Shown: positions 16,591 to 25,648, numbered from the stretch's first letter. The stretch: 64,000 nucleotides of DNA from Sphingobacteriaceae bacterium (GCA_903642215.1 CAHJWG010000001.1:124001-188000), one strand, 5' to 3'. Translations and numbers: made by a program. The notes: generated from the sequence alone by a model not told the origin.

Positions 16591-16947
16591 TTACGCAAAA
16601 TCTATATCGCCTTCATGTTTTACAGCATAAGCAATTGCTGCTTTTATAAATTCGTTTAAAGTAATACTTTTCTGTGTAGCTATAAAAGCGGCTTCTTTAT
16701 GTAAAGTAACAGGAACGCGGACGTTGAATGTTCCTTTATATGATTTTTGAGGTTTTTTGTTTAGTTCTTGACAAGTAATTAAATAATCATCTACGGCTTC
16801 ATGAAAAGCATTCTTTACCTCCTCAACAGAAGTACCTTCAAAAGTTACCACATCATCAATGCCAAAAATCTTACCAAAAAAAACTTCATCTTCCGGACTA
16901 AAATTAATCGTGGCTAAATAATTTTTGTATTTTATAAAATTCGTCAT
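16591..16947 (-). CDS. hicB: HicB-family antitoxin
   Basis: 118 residues with an N-terminal partial RNase-H-like HicB fold (KNYLATINFSPEDEVFFGKI and VTFEGTSVEEVKNAFHEAV) and a C-terminal ribbon-helix-helix (FNVRVPVTLHKEAAFIA, then TLNEFIKAAIAYAVKH). It follows the HicA gene after 2 bases. HicB neutralises HicA and represses the operon. Confidence 0.92.
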   Translation of the reverse strand: MTNFIKYKNYLATINFSPEDEVFFGKIFGIDDVVTFEGTSVEEVKNAFHEAVDDYLITCQELNKKPQKSYKGTFNVRVPVTLHKEAAFIATQKSITLNEFIKAAIAYAVKHEGDIDFA

Positions 16948-16949
16948 AA

Positions 16950-17204
16950 TTAAAACTTTCCTTTCTCTTTTAAAGCTGCAATTACAATTCCAAGTGCATA
17001 CCTTTTTAAAATATTTCCCGGATGAGGTTTGTGCAAACTGATAACAGACTTTTGTTCATCTGCAAATTTCCTTCTTGATCCACCTGTTTTGCCAGCTGAT
17101 AATTCTAAGTATCCAAAGTGTTTTAAAACTATAGTTAACTCATCCCAAGTAAAATCTTTTGGAAGCGCAAGTAATCGCGTAATTAATTTATCAGTTTTGC
17201 TCAA
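16950..17204 (-). CDS. hicA: HicA-family mRNA interferase toxin
   Basis: 84 residues with the double-stranded RNA-binding-like HicA fold: LLALPKDFTWDELTIVLKHFGY, then GGSRRKF and the catalytic-His region VISLHKPHPGNILKRYALG. The only in-frame start is a TTG at 17204. Toxin precedes antitoxin, as is usual for hicAB. Confidence 0.9.
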   Translation of the reverse strand: MSKTDKLITRLLALPKDFTWDELTIVLKHFGYLELSAGKTGGSRRKFADEQKSVISLHKPHPGNILKRYALGIVIAALKEKGKF

Positions 17205-17223
17205 TGCAACTATTATTTAGTTA

Positions 17224-17231
17224 CAAATCTA
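17224..17231 (-). promoter_or_regulatory. Putative -7 element of hicAB
   Basis: Reading the - strand, TAGATTTG matches TANNTTTG and lies 20 bases before the hicA TTG start. The rest of the AT-rich 17205-17323 gap shows nothing else that I recognise. Confidence 0.35.
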
Positions 17232-17323
17232 AACATAAGCATACTAAATTACGCCAGCTTCCAACATTAATTATTTAATAAAAAACGATATAATAATTAC
17301 ACAACTATTCTTACAATAATAAT

Positions 17324-18049
17324 TTACTCTTCCAACTTCACCAGCTTTTCACCTTGCAAAACCGGAATTGCCGTAGTTACATCAACCTGCAAACAAAATT
17401 TAATATCTTCTTCAATACCCAATTTTTTTAAACGCTCGCTGTGTGCGGTTTTTTGCAGATAAGTGTTCAAATCATGCTTGGCTAACTGAAATAAATCGTT
17501 TGCGGCCGTGCTGGAATCATCCGTTTGGTAAGCATCTGATTGAAGTTTATCTACAACAGCTCCGGCAAAAAGCGTATCCTCCAAATTAAAATTATTTTTC
17601 CAGCCGGCACAAACCAATAAAATATTTTCTTGCTGAGATATTAGCCAATTGCACAAAGCAGAAAGATTTAAAAACGAACCGATTACCACTTTTTTTGCTC
17701 CGCGCGATAAATGCAATGCGTGCGTGCCGTTGGTTGTAGTGAGTACAATTGTTTTACCAGAAACCTTTTCGGAAGTGTAAGAAAACGGCGAATTACCAAA
17801 ATCAAAACCTGCAACTACTTCGCCGTTGCGCTCGGCAGCCAGTAAATAATCCAAACCTTTTTCGCGGTACGCCGCACATTCTTCTACCTGCGCAACCGGA
17901 ATAATCGCTTCGGCACCGTTTTCAATCCCGTAACAAATGGAAGAGGTTGCCCGAAAAATATCAATGATAACGACAATACTGTTTTCAATTTGGTAAAGCG
18001 GAAGCAAGGCCGGCGTTAAGCAGGTTTCAATTTTGAGTTTTTCGGACAT
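17324..18049 (-). CDS. comB: 2-phosphosulfolactate phosphatase (ComB) family protein
   Basis: 241 residues. The family hallmarks VVIIDIFRATSSI and LTTTNGTHAL are clear. In methanogens ComB removes phosphate from 2-phosphosulfolactate in coenzyme M synthesis; in Bacteroidota the family is common without coenzyme M, so the true substrate here is uncertain (sulfolactate or sulfonolipid-related use is possible). It is 36 bases downstream of gcvT on the same strand. Confidence 0.85.
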   Translation of the reverse strand: MSEKLKIETCLTPALLPLYQIENSIVVIIDIFRATSSICYGIENGAEAIIPVAQVEECAAYREKGLDYLLAAERNGEVVAGFDFGNSPFSYTSEKVSGKTIVLTTTNGTHALHLSRGAKKVVIGSFLNLSALCNWLISQQENILLVCAGWKNNFNLEDTLFAGAVVDKLQSDAYQTDDSSTAANDLFQLAKHDLNTYLQKTAHSERLKKLGIEEDIKFCLQVDVTTAIPVLQGEKLVKLEE

Positions 18050-18072
18050 TAGTTTTTGGATGATTTTTAGTC

Positions 18073-18087
18073 GATAAAAGAAGCATT
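18073..18087 (+). repeat. Dispersed motif A copy at the gcvT stop codon
   Basis: Exact core 18076-18086. It overlaps the gcvT stop and is preceded by TTTTTAGTC, much like the gatA copy (TTTTTGGTC). Confidence 0.8.
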
Positions 18088-19168
18088 ACGCTTTATAAAA
18101 AGGTAGCTTCACTACTTTCGCTTTGATTTTTTGATCGCGGATTTTGATGTAGATTTCAGTTCCTTCTTTGGCGAAAGCATTTTCAACATAACCCAAACCA
18201 ACTGCTTTTTGCAGCGATGGCGATTGCGTGCCGGAAGTTACTTTGCCTATTTTATTATCTTCCACATCTGTAATTGCATAATCGTGGCGCGGAATGCCGC
18301 GATCGATCATCTCAAAACCAATCAATTTTTTGCTGATGCCGGTCTCTTTTTGCTCTTTTAAAGCTTCAGCATTTACAAAATCTTTATTAAACTTAGTTAC
18401 CCAGCCCAAACCGGCTTCCAACGGAGAAGTGGTATCATCAATATCATTTCCGTATAAACAAAAACCCATTTCCAGGCGCAAGGTATCGCGCGCAGCCAAA
18501 CCAATCGGCTTAATTCCGAAAGGTTCACCGGCTTTGAAAATGGCTTCCCAAAGATGCGGCGCGTGCCTGTTATCAAAATAAAGTTCAAAACCACCGGCAC
18601 CGGTATAGCCTGTTGCAGAGATGATTACGTTTTCTACGTTGGCAAAAGTGCTTCTTTTAAAGGTATAATATTCCATTGAAGCCAAATCGACATCTGTTAA
18701 ACTTTGCAGTGCTTCGATAGCTTTCGGTCCTTGAACGGCCAGTAAGGAAGTTCGGTCGGAAATATCGGTCATCTGCACATCGCCGCCGTTGTATTTAGAA
18801 ATCCAGTTCCAGTCCTTATCAATATTAGAAGCATTTACCACCAGCATATACGTTTTCTCGTCCAAACGATACACCAGCAGATCATCTACAATACCGCCAT
18901 TTTCGTTTGGCAAACAGGAATACTGCACTTTGCCATCGTGTAATTTGGAAGCATCGTTGGAAGACACTTTCTGGATCAAATCCAGCGCCTTTTCACCTTT
19001 TAAAATAAATTCGCCCATGTGGCTTACATCAAAAACGCCGACAGCTTTGCGCACGGTTTCGTGTTCGGCAACAATACCCGAATATTGCACCGGCATGTTG
19101 TAACCGGCAAAAGGTACCATTTTAGCACCTGTTTTTATGTGAATATCTGTGAGGGCGGTTTTTTTCAT
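18086..19168 (-). CDS. gcvT: Aminomethyltransferase (glycine cleavage T protein)
   Basis: 360 residues, normal length. T protein releases ammonia from the lipoyl-bound aminomethyl group of GcvH and makes 5,10-methylenetetrahydrofolate. Visible signatures are [10 protein letters not shown] near the N-terminus, the folate-contact region [29 protein letters not shown], and the C-terminal domain with [18 protein letters not shown]. The partner gcvH lies 25 kb away in this window. It starts at ATG 19168. Confidence 0.96.
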   Translation of the reverse strand: MKKTALTDIHIKTGAKMVPFAGYNMPVQYSGIVAEHETVRKAVGVFDVSHMGEFILKGEKALDLIQKVSSNDASKLHDGKVQYSCLPNENGGIVDDLLVYRLDEKTYMLVVNASNIDKDWNWISKYNGGDVQMTDISDRTSLLAVQGPKAIEALQSLTDVDLASMEYYTFKRSTFANVENVIISATGYTGAGGFELYFDNRHAPHLWEAIFKAGEPFGIKPIGLAARDTLRLEMGFCLYGNDIDDTTSPLEAGLGWVTKFNKDFVNAEALKEQKETGISKKLIGFEMIDRGIPRHDYAITDVEDNKIGKVTSGTQSPSLQKAVGLGYVENAFAKEGTEIYIKIRDQKIKAKVVKLPFYKA

Positions 19169-19222
19169 GCAGAAGGATTTTACGCGGCAAAAGTAGCAAA
19201 ATAAGGAGAAGGAAAACGGAAC

Positions 19223-19873
19223 TTAAATTGGGGCCGTACGGGTTTTTACTTTATCCAGCAGCGGATCGCCGACGTGAAAAGTTAAGCGGTGGTAAGGCGT
19301 AAACCCTTTTTCCAGAATAACAGAACGGTGTTTTTTGGTTGGATAACCTTTGTTTTGATGCCATAAATACTCCGGATGTTCCAGGGCAAGCTGCTTCATA
19401 TAATCATCGCGGTACGTTTTGGCCAATACAGAAGCCGCCGCAATACTGAAGAATTTAGCATCGCCGCGCACAATACACACATGCTCTAAGGCTTTGTATT
19501 TTTTGAAATAATTGCCATCGATAATCAAAAATTTCGGCCGTAAAAGAAGCATGTCTACCGCGCGGTGCATTGCCAGAATGGAAGCCTGTAAAATATTAAT
19601 CTGATCGATTTCTGCATTATCCGCAGAAGCAACCGCATAAGCCAAAGCGCATTGCTCAATTTCCCGGCGAAGCTGGTAACGCGTTTTTTCGTCGAGCTGT
19701 TTAGAATCGTTTAGTTCCGGGTGGTTAAAATCCGAAGGTAAAATTACGGCTGCCGCAAATACCGGCCCGGCGAGGCAACCACGGCCTGCCTCATCACACC
19801 CGGCTTCTAATAAAGTGTGTTGAAAACGGGCTAAAAGCGGTTGGCTGGTTACGGTCATGCTGTTTTTATCCAC
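19223..19873 (-). CDS. rnhB: Ribonuclease HII
   Basis: 216 residues from a GTG at 19873; an ATG five codons in (19858) is the alternative. DEAGRGCLAGPV carries the first catalytic Asp-Glu pair, with LIIDGNYFKKY and KTYRDDYM following. RNase HII removes RNA from RNA/DNA hybrids and misincorporated ribonucleotides. The start region contains GATAAAAACAGCAT, a variant of motif B, and the interior an exact motif A copy (19539-19553), read as MLLLRP. Confidence 0.94.
   Translation of the reverse strand: MDKNSMTVTSQPLLARFQHTLLEAGCDEAGRGCLAGPVFAAAVILPSDFNHPELNDSKQLDEKTRYQLRREIEQCALAYAVASADNAEIDQINILQASILAMHRAVDMLLLRPKFLIIDGNYFKKYKALEHVCIVRGDAKFFSIAAASVLAKTYRDDYMKQLALEHPEYLWHQNKGYPTKKHRSVILEKGFTPYHRLTFHVGDPLLDKVKTRTAPI
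19539..19553 (+). repeat. Dispersed motif A copy inside rnhB
   Basis: Exact core 19542-19552. The rnhB frame reads it as MLLLRP, a fourth reading frame for the word. Confidence 0.75.
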
Positions 19874-19895
19874 TTAAAACTTACGGCAACCGTTT

Positions 19896-21131
19896 TTATT
19901 TTACGCTGATGGTTAGTAAAGTAATATCATCAATCGGTTTGCCCATTACGAAACGGTTTACGTGATCGAGAATTTTTGTGTTGAACTGATCCGGTTTCAA
20001 TTTACCGTGGTGGCGAACAAATTCGCTTAGCTTTTTTTCATTCCAGTCCGGGCTTTCCTGGTCGTATTCTATCAAGCCATCAGTATAATTAAAAATCATG
20101 AACTCGTTTTCCAGCAGCATTTCGCCGGTATTTACAAAAGGCAGTTTATCCAGCACGCCGATTATGGTTGTACCCTGTTTCATCTCGGTAATAGAACCTT
20201 TGTGGTAGATAAGCGAAGGATTGTGGCCGGCATTGATGTATTTTAACAAGCGTGTCTGCTGGTCAAATTTCCCTAAGAAAATGGTAATAAATTTTTCGCC
20301 TTTTGTTGTTTTGATGATGATATCGTTCAGTTTTTCAATAATTGTGGTCAAATCTTCTTCTACCGAAGCCCAGGCGCGTAAACTGGCCTGTAAATTTGCC
20401 ATCAGCAGGGCTGCCGAAACGCCTTTGCCGGAAACATCAGCAATGCACCACAAAAATTCGTGTTCGTTTAGGCGGATAAAATCATAATAATCACCGCCGA
20501 TATTTTGATGCGGCAGATAACGTGCGCCAACTTCGATGCCCAGTTCATTATAAATAGTGATCGGGATCAGCATTTGCTGCACATCGCCGGCAAGCTCCAT
20601 TTCCCGCTGAAAACGTTCTGCTTCGATCCGTTTCTGGAAAAGCTTTTTGTTTTCCAGCGCAACCATAATTACGTTGGTAAGCGTTTGGATAAAATTTAAA
20701 TCGTTGCCCATCATTTGCGGCGTGGTTTTAAAATCACCGATCAGCGCAAAAGCCAGCATTTTATTTTTTTGAAAAACGGGTATAAAGTAGTCGTAGTTAT
20801 TTAGAATATTGTTTTCGTGGGTACTAACGGAAACCGGGCCTTTAAACTTCCACAAACCTTTGCAGGCTTTAAAAAGTACGCGATGCTGCTCAAACTCGCC
20901 GCCGTAATAGGAAATACATTTGAAACGGCTTTCAATCTCGGTCATAAACCGAAACTTGCCAACATGCAGGTAATCTTTCATGATTACTTCCAGCATATCA
21001 ACCAAAACTAAAGTGGAAGCACTTTTGTTGATTGCCTGGGTAATTTCCAGCAGGGCGTTTAATTCTGCCTGCCTTTTTAAAAGCAGCCGAATCAGTTCAT
21101 CTTCTTCCGACTGTTCGTTGTAGTTCTGCAT
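19896..21131 (-). CDS. GAF-type sensor with PP2C (SpoIIE/RsbU) phosphatase domain
   Basis: 411 residues from the ATG at 21131. The N-terminal part (about 20-170) looks like a GAF-type sensor with a helical start. A coiled linker (KKLFQKRIEAERFQREMELAGDVQQML) leads to a PP2C domain with GGDYYDFIRL, CIADVSGKGVSAALLMA, INAGHNPSLIYHKG and YTDGLIEY, which supply metal-binding Asp residues. Proteins like this dephosphorylate anti-sigma antagonist proteins in partner-switching pathways. No STAS or anti-sigma kinase gene is nearby. Confidence 0.9.
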   Translation of the reverse strand: MQNYNEQSEEDELIRLLLKRQAELNALLEITQAINKSASTLVLVDMLEVIMKDYLHVGKFRFMTEIESRFKCISYYGGEFEQHRVLFKACKGLWKFKGPVSVSTHENNILNNYDYFIPVFQKNKMLAFALIGDFKTTPQMMGNDLNFIQTLTNVIMVALENKKLFQKRIEAERFQREMELAGDVQQMLIPITIYNELGIEVGARYLPHQNIGGDYYDFIRLNEHEFLWCIADVSGKGVSAALLMANLQASLRAWASVEEDLTTIIEKLNDIIIKTTKGEKFITIFLGKFDQQTRLLKYINAGHNPSLIYHKGSITEMKQGTTIIGVLDKLPFVNTGEMLLENEFMIFNYTDGLIEYDQESPDWNEKKLSEFVRHHGKLKPDQFNTKILDHVNRFVMGKPIDDITLLTISVK

Positions 21132-21162
21132 CAATATATACTTCTTCTCCTTGCCATTATGG

Positions 21163-22344
21163 TTATATACGTAAGTTTTGGGATTTTACATCAAACGCAT
21201 CTCTCAAACCGATGGTTACTACATTAAAGGCGTAAACCATCAGCATAATTGCCAAACCCGGTAAAATTGCCAGGTAGGCAGAATCTATTACGATATAACC
21301 ATAATGCTCCCTAATCATTGCGCCCCACGTTGGTGCCGGCGGCTGTGCACCATAACCCAGAAAGCTTAAACCGGCTTCCAGTAAAATTGCCGAAGCGAAA
21401 TTAGAAGCCGCCAGCACTAAAACCGGCCCGGTAATATTCGGCAAAATATGATGCCGGATGATCCGGTAATCACCAAAACCCAAAGCGTGGGCAGCTTCTA
21501 CAAATTCTACCTGTTTCAGCGCAATTACCTGTCCGCGTACCAAACGGCCAACTTCTACCCACATGGATAATCCTACGGCTACAAATATCTGCCATAAACC
21601 TTTACCTAATGCAAAAGAAATTGTAATTACCAGCAGCAAAGCCGGCAAAGCCCACAAAACATTCATCAGCCAGCTTAAAACAGCATCTGTTTTTCCGCCA
21701 AAATAACCTGCCGCAGAACCAACCGAAACGCCAACCAGCAAACTGATGACTACAGAAACAAAACCTACCGCCAAAGAAATCCGGGCACCGATAATTAACC
21801 GGCTCAGCAGATCGCGGCCATAAATATCCGTACCCAGCCAGTACGTTTTTTTAATAATTTGCCGGCTGATAATTTCTTTTCTGACGGATTGGGCTGATAC
21901 TTCTTTTAGCACATCTTTATTTGCACCGGTTGCTGCGGCGATGCTTCTTTTATCGGCAACTTTATAAATATTGTAAGCGGTCTCGGCAGATACATCTTCC
22001 TCACCAATATATTCACGAACATAAAGAGAATCCTTGCTGAAACGAAAAGAAGTAATTGGAATTTTACGCCATAAAGCGGGTTGCCCGTAAAGCATTTTGT
22101 TCATTATTTCAACTTCAGGTACACGCTCCGGTTTTTTTAGTTGAAGGATGGTAAAAGTAGTACCCGGTTTTTTTAAACTGAGTTGAACCAGCATCTCATT
22201 GGCATCGGGAGAATCGTCCGGCGTGATCAGATAACCTAAAACGGCCAGCATTGAGGTAATAATTATGAACAACATACCTGCCGCAGCCATTTTATTTTTG
22301 AGGAAGATTTTCCAGTTAGCGGTATTTGGGTCAGCGGTGGTCAA
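21163..22344 (-). CDS. ABC transporter permease (Opp/Dpp C type)
   Basis: 393 residues. An N-terminal membrane segment is followed by a long extracytoplasmic insert (about 45-170) and then LGTDIYGRDLLSRLIIGARISL, the entry to the binding-protein-dependent permease core with five further membrane segments and the EAA loop EAAHALGFGDYRIIRHHILPN. It would import peptides or similar solutes together with partner subunits not found here. The insert contains two copies of the dispersed motif (21896-21910 and 21940-21954). The start is a TTG at 22344. Confidence 0.92.
   Translation of the reverse strand: MTTADPNTANWKIFLKNKMAAAGMLFIIITSMLAVLGYLITPDDSPDANEMLVQLSLKKPGTTFTILQLKKPERVPEVEIMNKMLYGQPALWRKIPITSFRFSKDSLYVREYIGEEDVSAETAYNIYKVADKRSIAAATGANKDVLKEVSAQSVRKEIISRQIIKKTYWLGTDIYGRDLLSRLIIGARISLAVGFVSVVISLLVGVSVGSAAGYFGGKTDAVLSWLMNVLWALPALLLVITISFALGKGLWQIFVAVGLSMWVEVGRLVRGQVIALKQVEFVEAAHALGFGDYRIIRHHILPNITGPVLVLAASNFASAILLEAGLSFLGYGAQPPAPTWGAMIREHYGYIVIDSAYLAILPGLAIMLMVYAFNVVTIGLRDAFDVKSQNLRI
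21896..21910 (-). repeat. Dispersed motif A variant (T for C) inside the permease gene
   Basis: GCTAAAAGAAGTATC on the - strand, 29 bases from the exact copy at 21940-21954 and in the same orientation. Confidence 0.55.
21940..21954 (-). repeat. Dispersed motif A copy inside the permease gene (full consensus)
   Basis: Exact GATAAAAGAAGCATC on the - strand, read as DKRSIA. It lies in the poorly conserved extracytoplasmic insert. Confidence 0.8.
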
Positions 22345-22423
22345 TGTTTAATCAAATAGAAATGTTTAATCTTTAAATATAGAAAGTTATGCTTTAAACA
22401 AAATATTTTATTTTAAACAAACC

Positions 22424-23530
22424 TTAATGTACTTTCCGGCCCTTCCATTCGTACGTTCCTTTATTCCCGATAATACCGATATAAACCACATAAAAAACAT
22501 GCAGCAAAGAACCTAAAGGCAAAAGCAGCAGCAATTTACGGCGATTAAAAAAAGCAGCAATCAGCATTAAAAATATTCCTTCGGCAAAAATTTTAAGCAG
22601 GATTTGTATAACTGCCACTTTTAAATAATACGGATTGAAGATACCGGCTGCCAGATTTACCATAATCAAAACGTTAAACAACCAAAAGCCAACGGCCAGT
22701 GCCACGATTGATTTGTCTTTATACTTAACAGATTTTGATGCCCAGCGGCGGCGCTGCTGCTTAAAATCTTCCCAGGTTGGCTTGGCATGTGTGTAAACAA
22801 TCGCTTCCCGCTGTTTTAAAAACCCGATACCGTTTGGATATTTAGCCGCGATTTTTTGCAACAGCAGCTCGTCATCGCCGGAAGCTAAATCATCAATGCC
22901 TTTAAAACCGCCTACTTCATTAAAAATACTCTTTTTATAAGCCAGATTCGCGCCGTTACAAGTCGATGCTTTTTTGTTGCCGATTGTGGAAGCACCCAAA
23001 CCGATAAAAGCCGAAAACTCCAATGCCTGCATACTTTCAAACAGGTTTTTATCCTCAAAAAAAGCAACCGGCGAGGATAACATCAGCACATTGCTTTCTT
23101 CAAAACGGGAAACTACCGCTGCCAGCCAATGCGGCCCCATGCGGCAATCGGCATCGGTAGCAACCATTAAATCTCCGGTTGATAATCTTATCGCTTCGCT
23201 GATAGCTTTCTTTTTATACGAATTTAAAGCGCGGTCTTCTTTCAATTGCAGCAGTTTTATACCTCGATCCGCATAACCTGAAATGATTTCTGCTGTGCGG
23301 TCGGTAGAATGATCATCTGCAATAATCACTTCCAATAATTCTTTTGGGTATTGCTGCGCCAAAATATCTTCGATGGTTTTGTGGATGCCGGCTTCTTCAT
23401 TCCGGGCGGCAATCAACACGGTAACTTTTGTTTTAAATACTGTTTTTACCGGGTAAAAAGTTTGCTTCAGGCGCAGCCATCCTACAATCAGGAAAATAAA
23501 TAAAATCAAATAAAAAGCGGTAAACAGCAT
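22424..23530 (-). CDS. Family 2 glycosyltransferase, membrane-bound
   Basis: About 368 residues from the ATG at 23530; a TTG at 23578 would extend it but overlap the neighbour by 38 bases. An N-terminal membrane helix precedes a GT-A domain: VTVLIAARNEEAGI, IIADDHSTDRT, ATDADCRMG (DxD-type) and the acceptor motif QQRRRWASKS. Three or four membrane helices close the protein. Such enzymes elongate surface polysaccharide or glycolipid. It directly follows the LPG-synthase-like gene. A motif B copy (23436-23450) lies in it. Confidence 0.9.
   Translation of the reverse strand: MLFTAFYLILFIFLIVGWLRLKQTFYPVKTVFKTKVTVLIAARNEEAGIHKTIEDILAQQYPKELLEVIIADDHSTDRTAEIISGYADRGIKLLQLKEDRALNSYKKKAISEAIRLSTGDLMVATDADCRMGPHWLAAVVSRFEESNVLMLSSPVAFFEDKNLFESMQALEFSAFIGLGASTIGNKKASTCNGANLAYKKSIFNEVGGFKGIDDLASGDDELLLQKIAAKYPNGIGFLKQREAIVYTHAKPTWEDFKQQRRRWASKSVKYKDKSIVALAVGFWLFNVLIMVNLAAGIFNPYYLKVAVIQILLKIFAEGIFLMLIAAFFNRRKLLLLLPLGSLLHVFYVVYIGIIGNKGTYEWKGRKVH
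23436..23450 (-). repeat. Dispersed motif B copy inside the glycosyltransferase gene
   Basis: Exact TACTGTTTTTA core at 23438-23448, flanked by AATACTG and TTACCGG. Confidence 0.65.
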
Positions 23531-23540
23531 GGCCGCCGCA

Positions 23541-24512
23541 CTAATTATTGTTGCCAAAGAAGTTAAGTTTGAGTACAAAAACGGAGCCTAAAATAGCCGG
23601 AATGATCAAATTGATCAGCCAGATACACGAAACACAAGCCATAATTGCTACGGATTGCGTGGTGATAAAACTGAACAGATAGCTGGCGATAAAATTACGA
23701 ACGCCAAAGTCCAGCAAATCCAGCGACGGAATGGCCGACTGGATGAAAAACAGATTAAAAACCATCAGCATAACCGGAATTAACTTTAAATCCGGCAATA
23801 AAATATGGATCAGAATATAATATTGTGAAGAAAAAACAGTAAAACGAGCCAGACTCAGCAACATAATATAAGCCAGCTGCCGGAAGTTATACTTGGCCAT
23901 AATTCCAAAAAAACGATGATATTTTTGCAGGAACTTTATCTTATCCAGCAAAAAAACCAGCCAGCGGATGCGAAAATAAAACAATAGCATCAGGGAGATT
24001 AAAATGCCTGCCGCAGCAACAATCCCAAAAAACATTAAGGGGTTTAAATGCAGATAAACATGCACGAAATAAACCATCGAAAGCGCGCCAACTACGTTGG
24101 TAACCGTGTTTTGGCTAAAGGAACCTACTGCCATGGCAAAAATGCCGTGTACGCGTTTGCGCACCGGCAAATACAAAATACGGCCGCCATACTCGCCGAT
24201 TCTGTTTGGTGTGATAACTGCCATGGTTAAGCCGCAAAAAACGGCTTCAACGGCTTTCCACAGGTGCATTTTTTCAAGCAGCCGTGTTAAAAATTTCCAT
24301 TTAAAAGCTTCCAGCAGCCAGTTAAAAAGCATCATTACGGTAACCGCAATTAACGCTGTATAAACCTGTGTTTTACTGATGCGATGAATGCCGGCTAAAA
24401 ATTGCTCCAGGTTTTTATTGTTATTTACATGCCGGTAAACAAACCACACGGTGAGCAACAAAACACCAAATTTTAATAAATAATTTATGGTTTTACGGGC
24501 GATACGGGCCAA
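23541..24512 (-). CDS. Lysylphosphatidylglycerol synthase-like (UPF0104) membrane protein
   Basis: 323 residues with about eight membrane segments and the family landmark MAVITPNRIGEYGGRILYL plus a C-terminal SLDLLDFGVRN. The family includes the flippase half of MprF and many glycolipid-related proteins. It lacks a soluble aminoacyl-transferase domain. Pairing with the downstream glycosyltransferase suggests a role in lipid or glycolipid export. It starts at a TTG and is divergent from ruvC. Confidence 0.88.
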   Translation of the reverse strand: MARIARKTINYLLKFGVLLLTVWFVYRHVNNNKNLEQFLAGIHRISKTQVYTALIAVTVMMLFNWLLEAFKWKFLTRLLEKMHLWKAVEAVFCGLTMAVITPNRIGEYGGRILYLPVRKRVHGIFAMAVGSFSQNTVTNVVGALSMVYFVHVYLHLNPLMFFGIVAAAGILISLMLLFYFRIRWLVFLLDKIKFLQKYHRFFGIMAKYNFRQLAYIMLLSLARFTVFSSQYYILIHILLPDLKLIPVMLMVFNLFFIQSAIPSLDLLDFGVRNFIASYLFSFITTQSVAIMACVSCIWLINLIIPAILGSVFVLKLNFFGNNN

Positions 24513-24522
24513 AACTAATTTT

Positions 24523-24553
24523 TTTGCAATGTTACGGATTTGGGCTATACTTG
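24523..24553 (+). promoter_or_regulatory. ruvC promoter (Bacteroidota -33/-7 type)
   Basis: TTTG at 24523-24526, a 19-base spacer, then TATACTTG at 24546-24553, one mismatch from TANNTTTG. Transcription should begin near 24560, which excludes the longer ruvC frame starting at 24540. Confidence 0.6.
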
Positions 24554-24557
24554 TTCT

Positions 24558-25154
24558 ATGCAGGTGGAAAAATCCAAGGAAAGGGTAATTTTGGGGATCG
24601 ATCCCGGAACGAAAGTGATGGGTTACGGATTAGTAAAAGAGAACGGACAAAAGCTGGAACTGCTGAGTTTAGGCGTGGTAAAAATGGATCATCTGGATGA
24701 CCACATGCTGAAATTACAACGCATTTTTGAAAAAACGGTAAACCTGATTGATAATTATCACCCGGATTGTTTAGCCATAGAAGCACCTTTTTACGGTAAA
24801 AATATTCAGGTAATGCTGAAGTTAGGAAGGGCGCAAGGTGTGGCGATGGCGGCAGCACTTTCCAGAAATATAGAAATCACAGAATATTCTCCACGGAAAA
24901 TCAAACAATCCATCACCGGAAACGGCAACGCCAGTAAAGAACAGGTTGCGGCCATGTTGCAAAATTTATTAAAGTTTGAGGAAACGCCTGATTTTTTAGA
25001 TGCCACGGATGGTTTGGCTGTAGCGGTTTGCCATTCGTTCCAAAAAATCAGTACAAAAAGCGGTGATAAAAAGAGTTATACCGGCTGGGAAAGTTTTGTG
25101 AAAGACAATGTAAAACGGGTTGCTTCTCCGGCAATTACGAAAAAAGTAATGTAA
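24558..25154 (+). CDS. ruvC: Crossover junction endodeoxyribonuclease RuvC
   Basis: A Holliday-junction resolvase with the RNase-H-like fold. Catalytic residues are visible: Asp in ILGIDPGTKVMGYG, Glu in LAIEAPFYGKN, and the Asp pair in DATDGLAVAVCH. About 198 residues from the ATG at 24558, which lies almost at the predicted transcription start, so the message may be nearly leaderless; a GTG two codons later is an alternative. The C-terminal tail of about 30 residues is basic. Its stop codon overlaps a motif A variant that pairs with an inverted copy. Confidence 0.95.
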   Translation: MQVEKSKERVILGIDPGTKVMGYGLVKENGQKLELLSLGVVKMDHLDDHMLKLQRIFEKTVNLIDNYHPDCLAIEAPFYGKNIQVMLKLGRAQGVAMAAALSRNIEITEYSPRKIKQSITGNGNASKEQVAAMLQNLLKFEETPDFLDATDGLAVAVCHSFQKISTKSGDKKSYTGWESFVKDNVKRVASPAITKKVM

Positions 25155-25192
25155 AAGAAGTATCAATGATTTTGAGCGATGCTTCTTTTATC
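25151..25192. terminator. Inverted pair of motif A between ruvC and the HIT gene
   Basis: GTAAAAGAAGTATC (25151-25164) and GATGCTTCTTTTATC (25178-25192) face each other across 13 bases. The stem is about 13 bp with one G-T pair, and T or A runs lie at both ends. It lies between convergent genes, so it probably serves as a two-way terminator built from the dispersed motif. Confidence 0.6.
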
Positions 25193-25203
25193 GATATAAA
25201 TTC

Positions 25204-25602
25204 TTAATCCTCCCGCAAAGCTTCCTTAATTTTCTCTGCTATTGCTTCCATTTCTTCTTTGCTGAAACTTAGTTTTGGGCGGGAGAAATTCATATCGTTC
25301 ACCTCATTCATCGGAATCAAATGAATATGTGCATGCGGAACTTCCAAACCGATTACCGCAACGCCAACTTTTTTGCAGGAGATAACTTTTTTTAGGCCTT
25401 CGGCCACAATTTTGGTGAAGATCATCAGGCCGTTGTAGGTTTCGTCATCCAGATCAAATAGATAATCTACTTCTTTTTTCGGGATAACCAAAGTGTGGCC
25501 GGCGGCAAGCGGACTAACATCCAGAAAAGCCAGAAAATCAATGCTTTCTGCAACTTTATACGCTTCTATTTCGCCGGAAACTATTTTAGAAAAGATTGTC
25601 AT
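25204..25602 (-). CDS. HIT-family nucleotide-binding hydrolase
   Basis: 132 residues. The histidine triad is VPHAHIHLIPMN (His-x-His-x-His preceded by a conserved Gly region VAVIGLEV). HIT proteins hydrolyse nucleoside phosphoramidates or dinucleoside polyphosphates. N-terminal SIDFLAFLDVSPLAAGHTLVIPK is typical. It is downstream of greA on the same strand, separated by a repeat-filled gap. Confidence 0.93.
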   Translation of the reverse strand: MTIFSKIVSGEIEAYKVAESIDFLAFLDVSPLAAGHTLVIPKKEVDYLFDLDDETYNGLMIFTKIVAEGLKKVISCKKVGVAVIGLEVPHAHIHLIPMNEVNDMNFSRPKLSFSKEEMEAIAEKIKEALRED

Positions 25603-25648
25603 TATGGGAATTTTAAGTTGTAAGTAATAAGTTGTAGGTTTTGAGTTA

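Noticed and set aside
24540..24557. Six extra N-terminal codons on RuvC
   Set aside because: They overlap the predicted -7 element and are not expected from the RuvC family.
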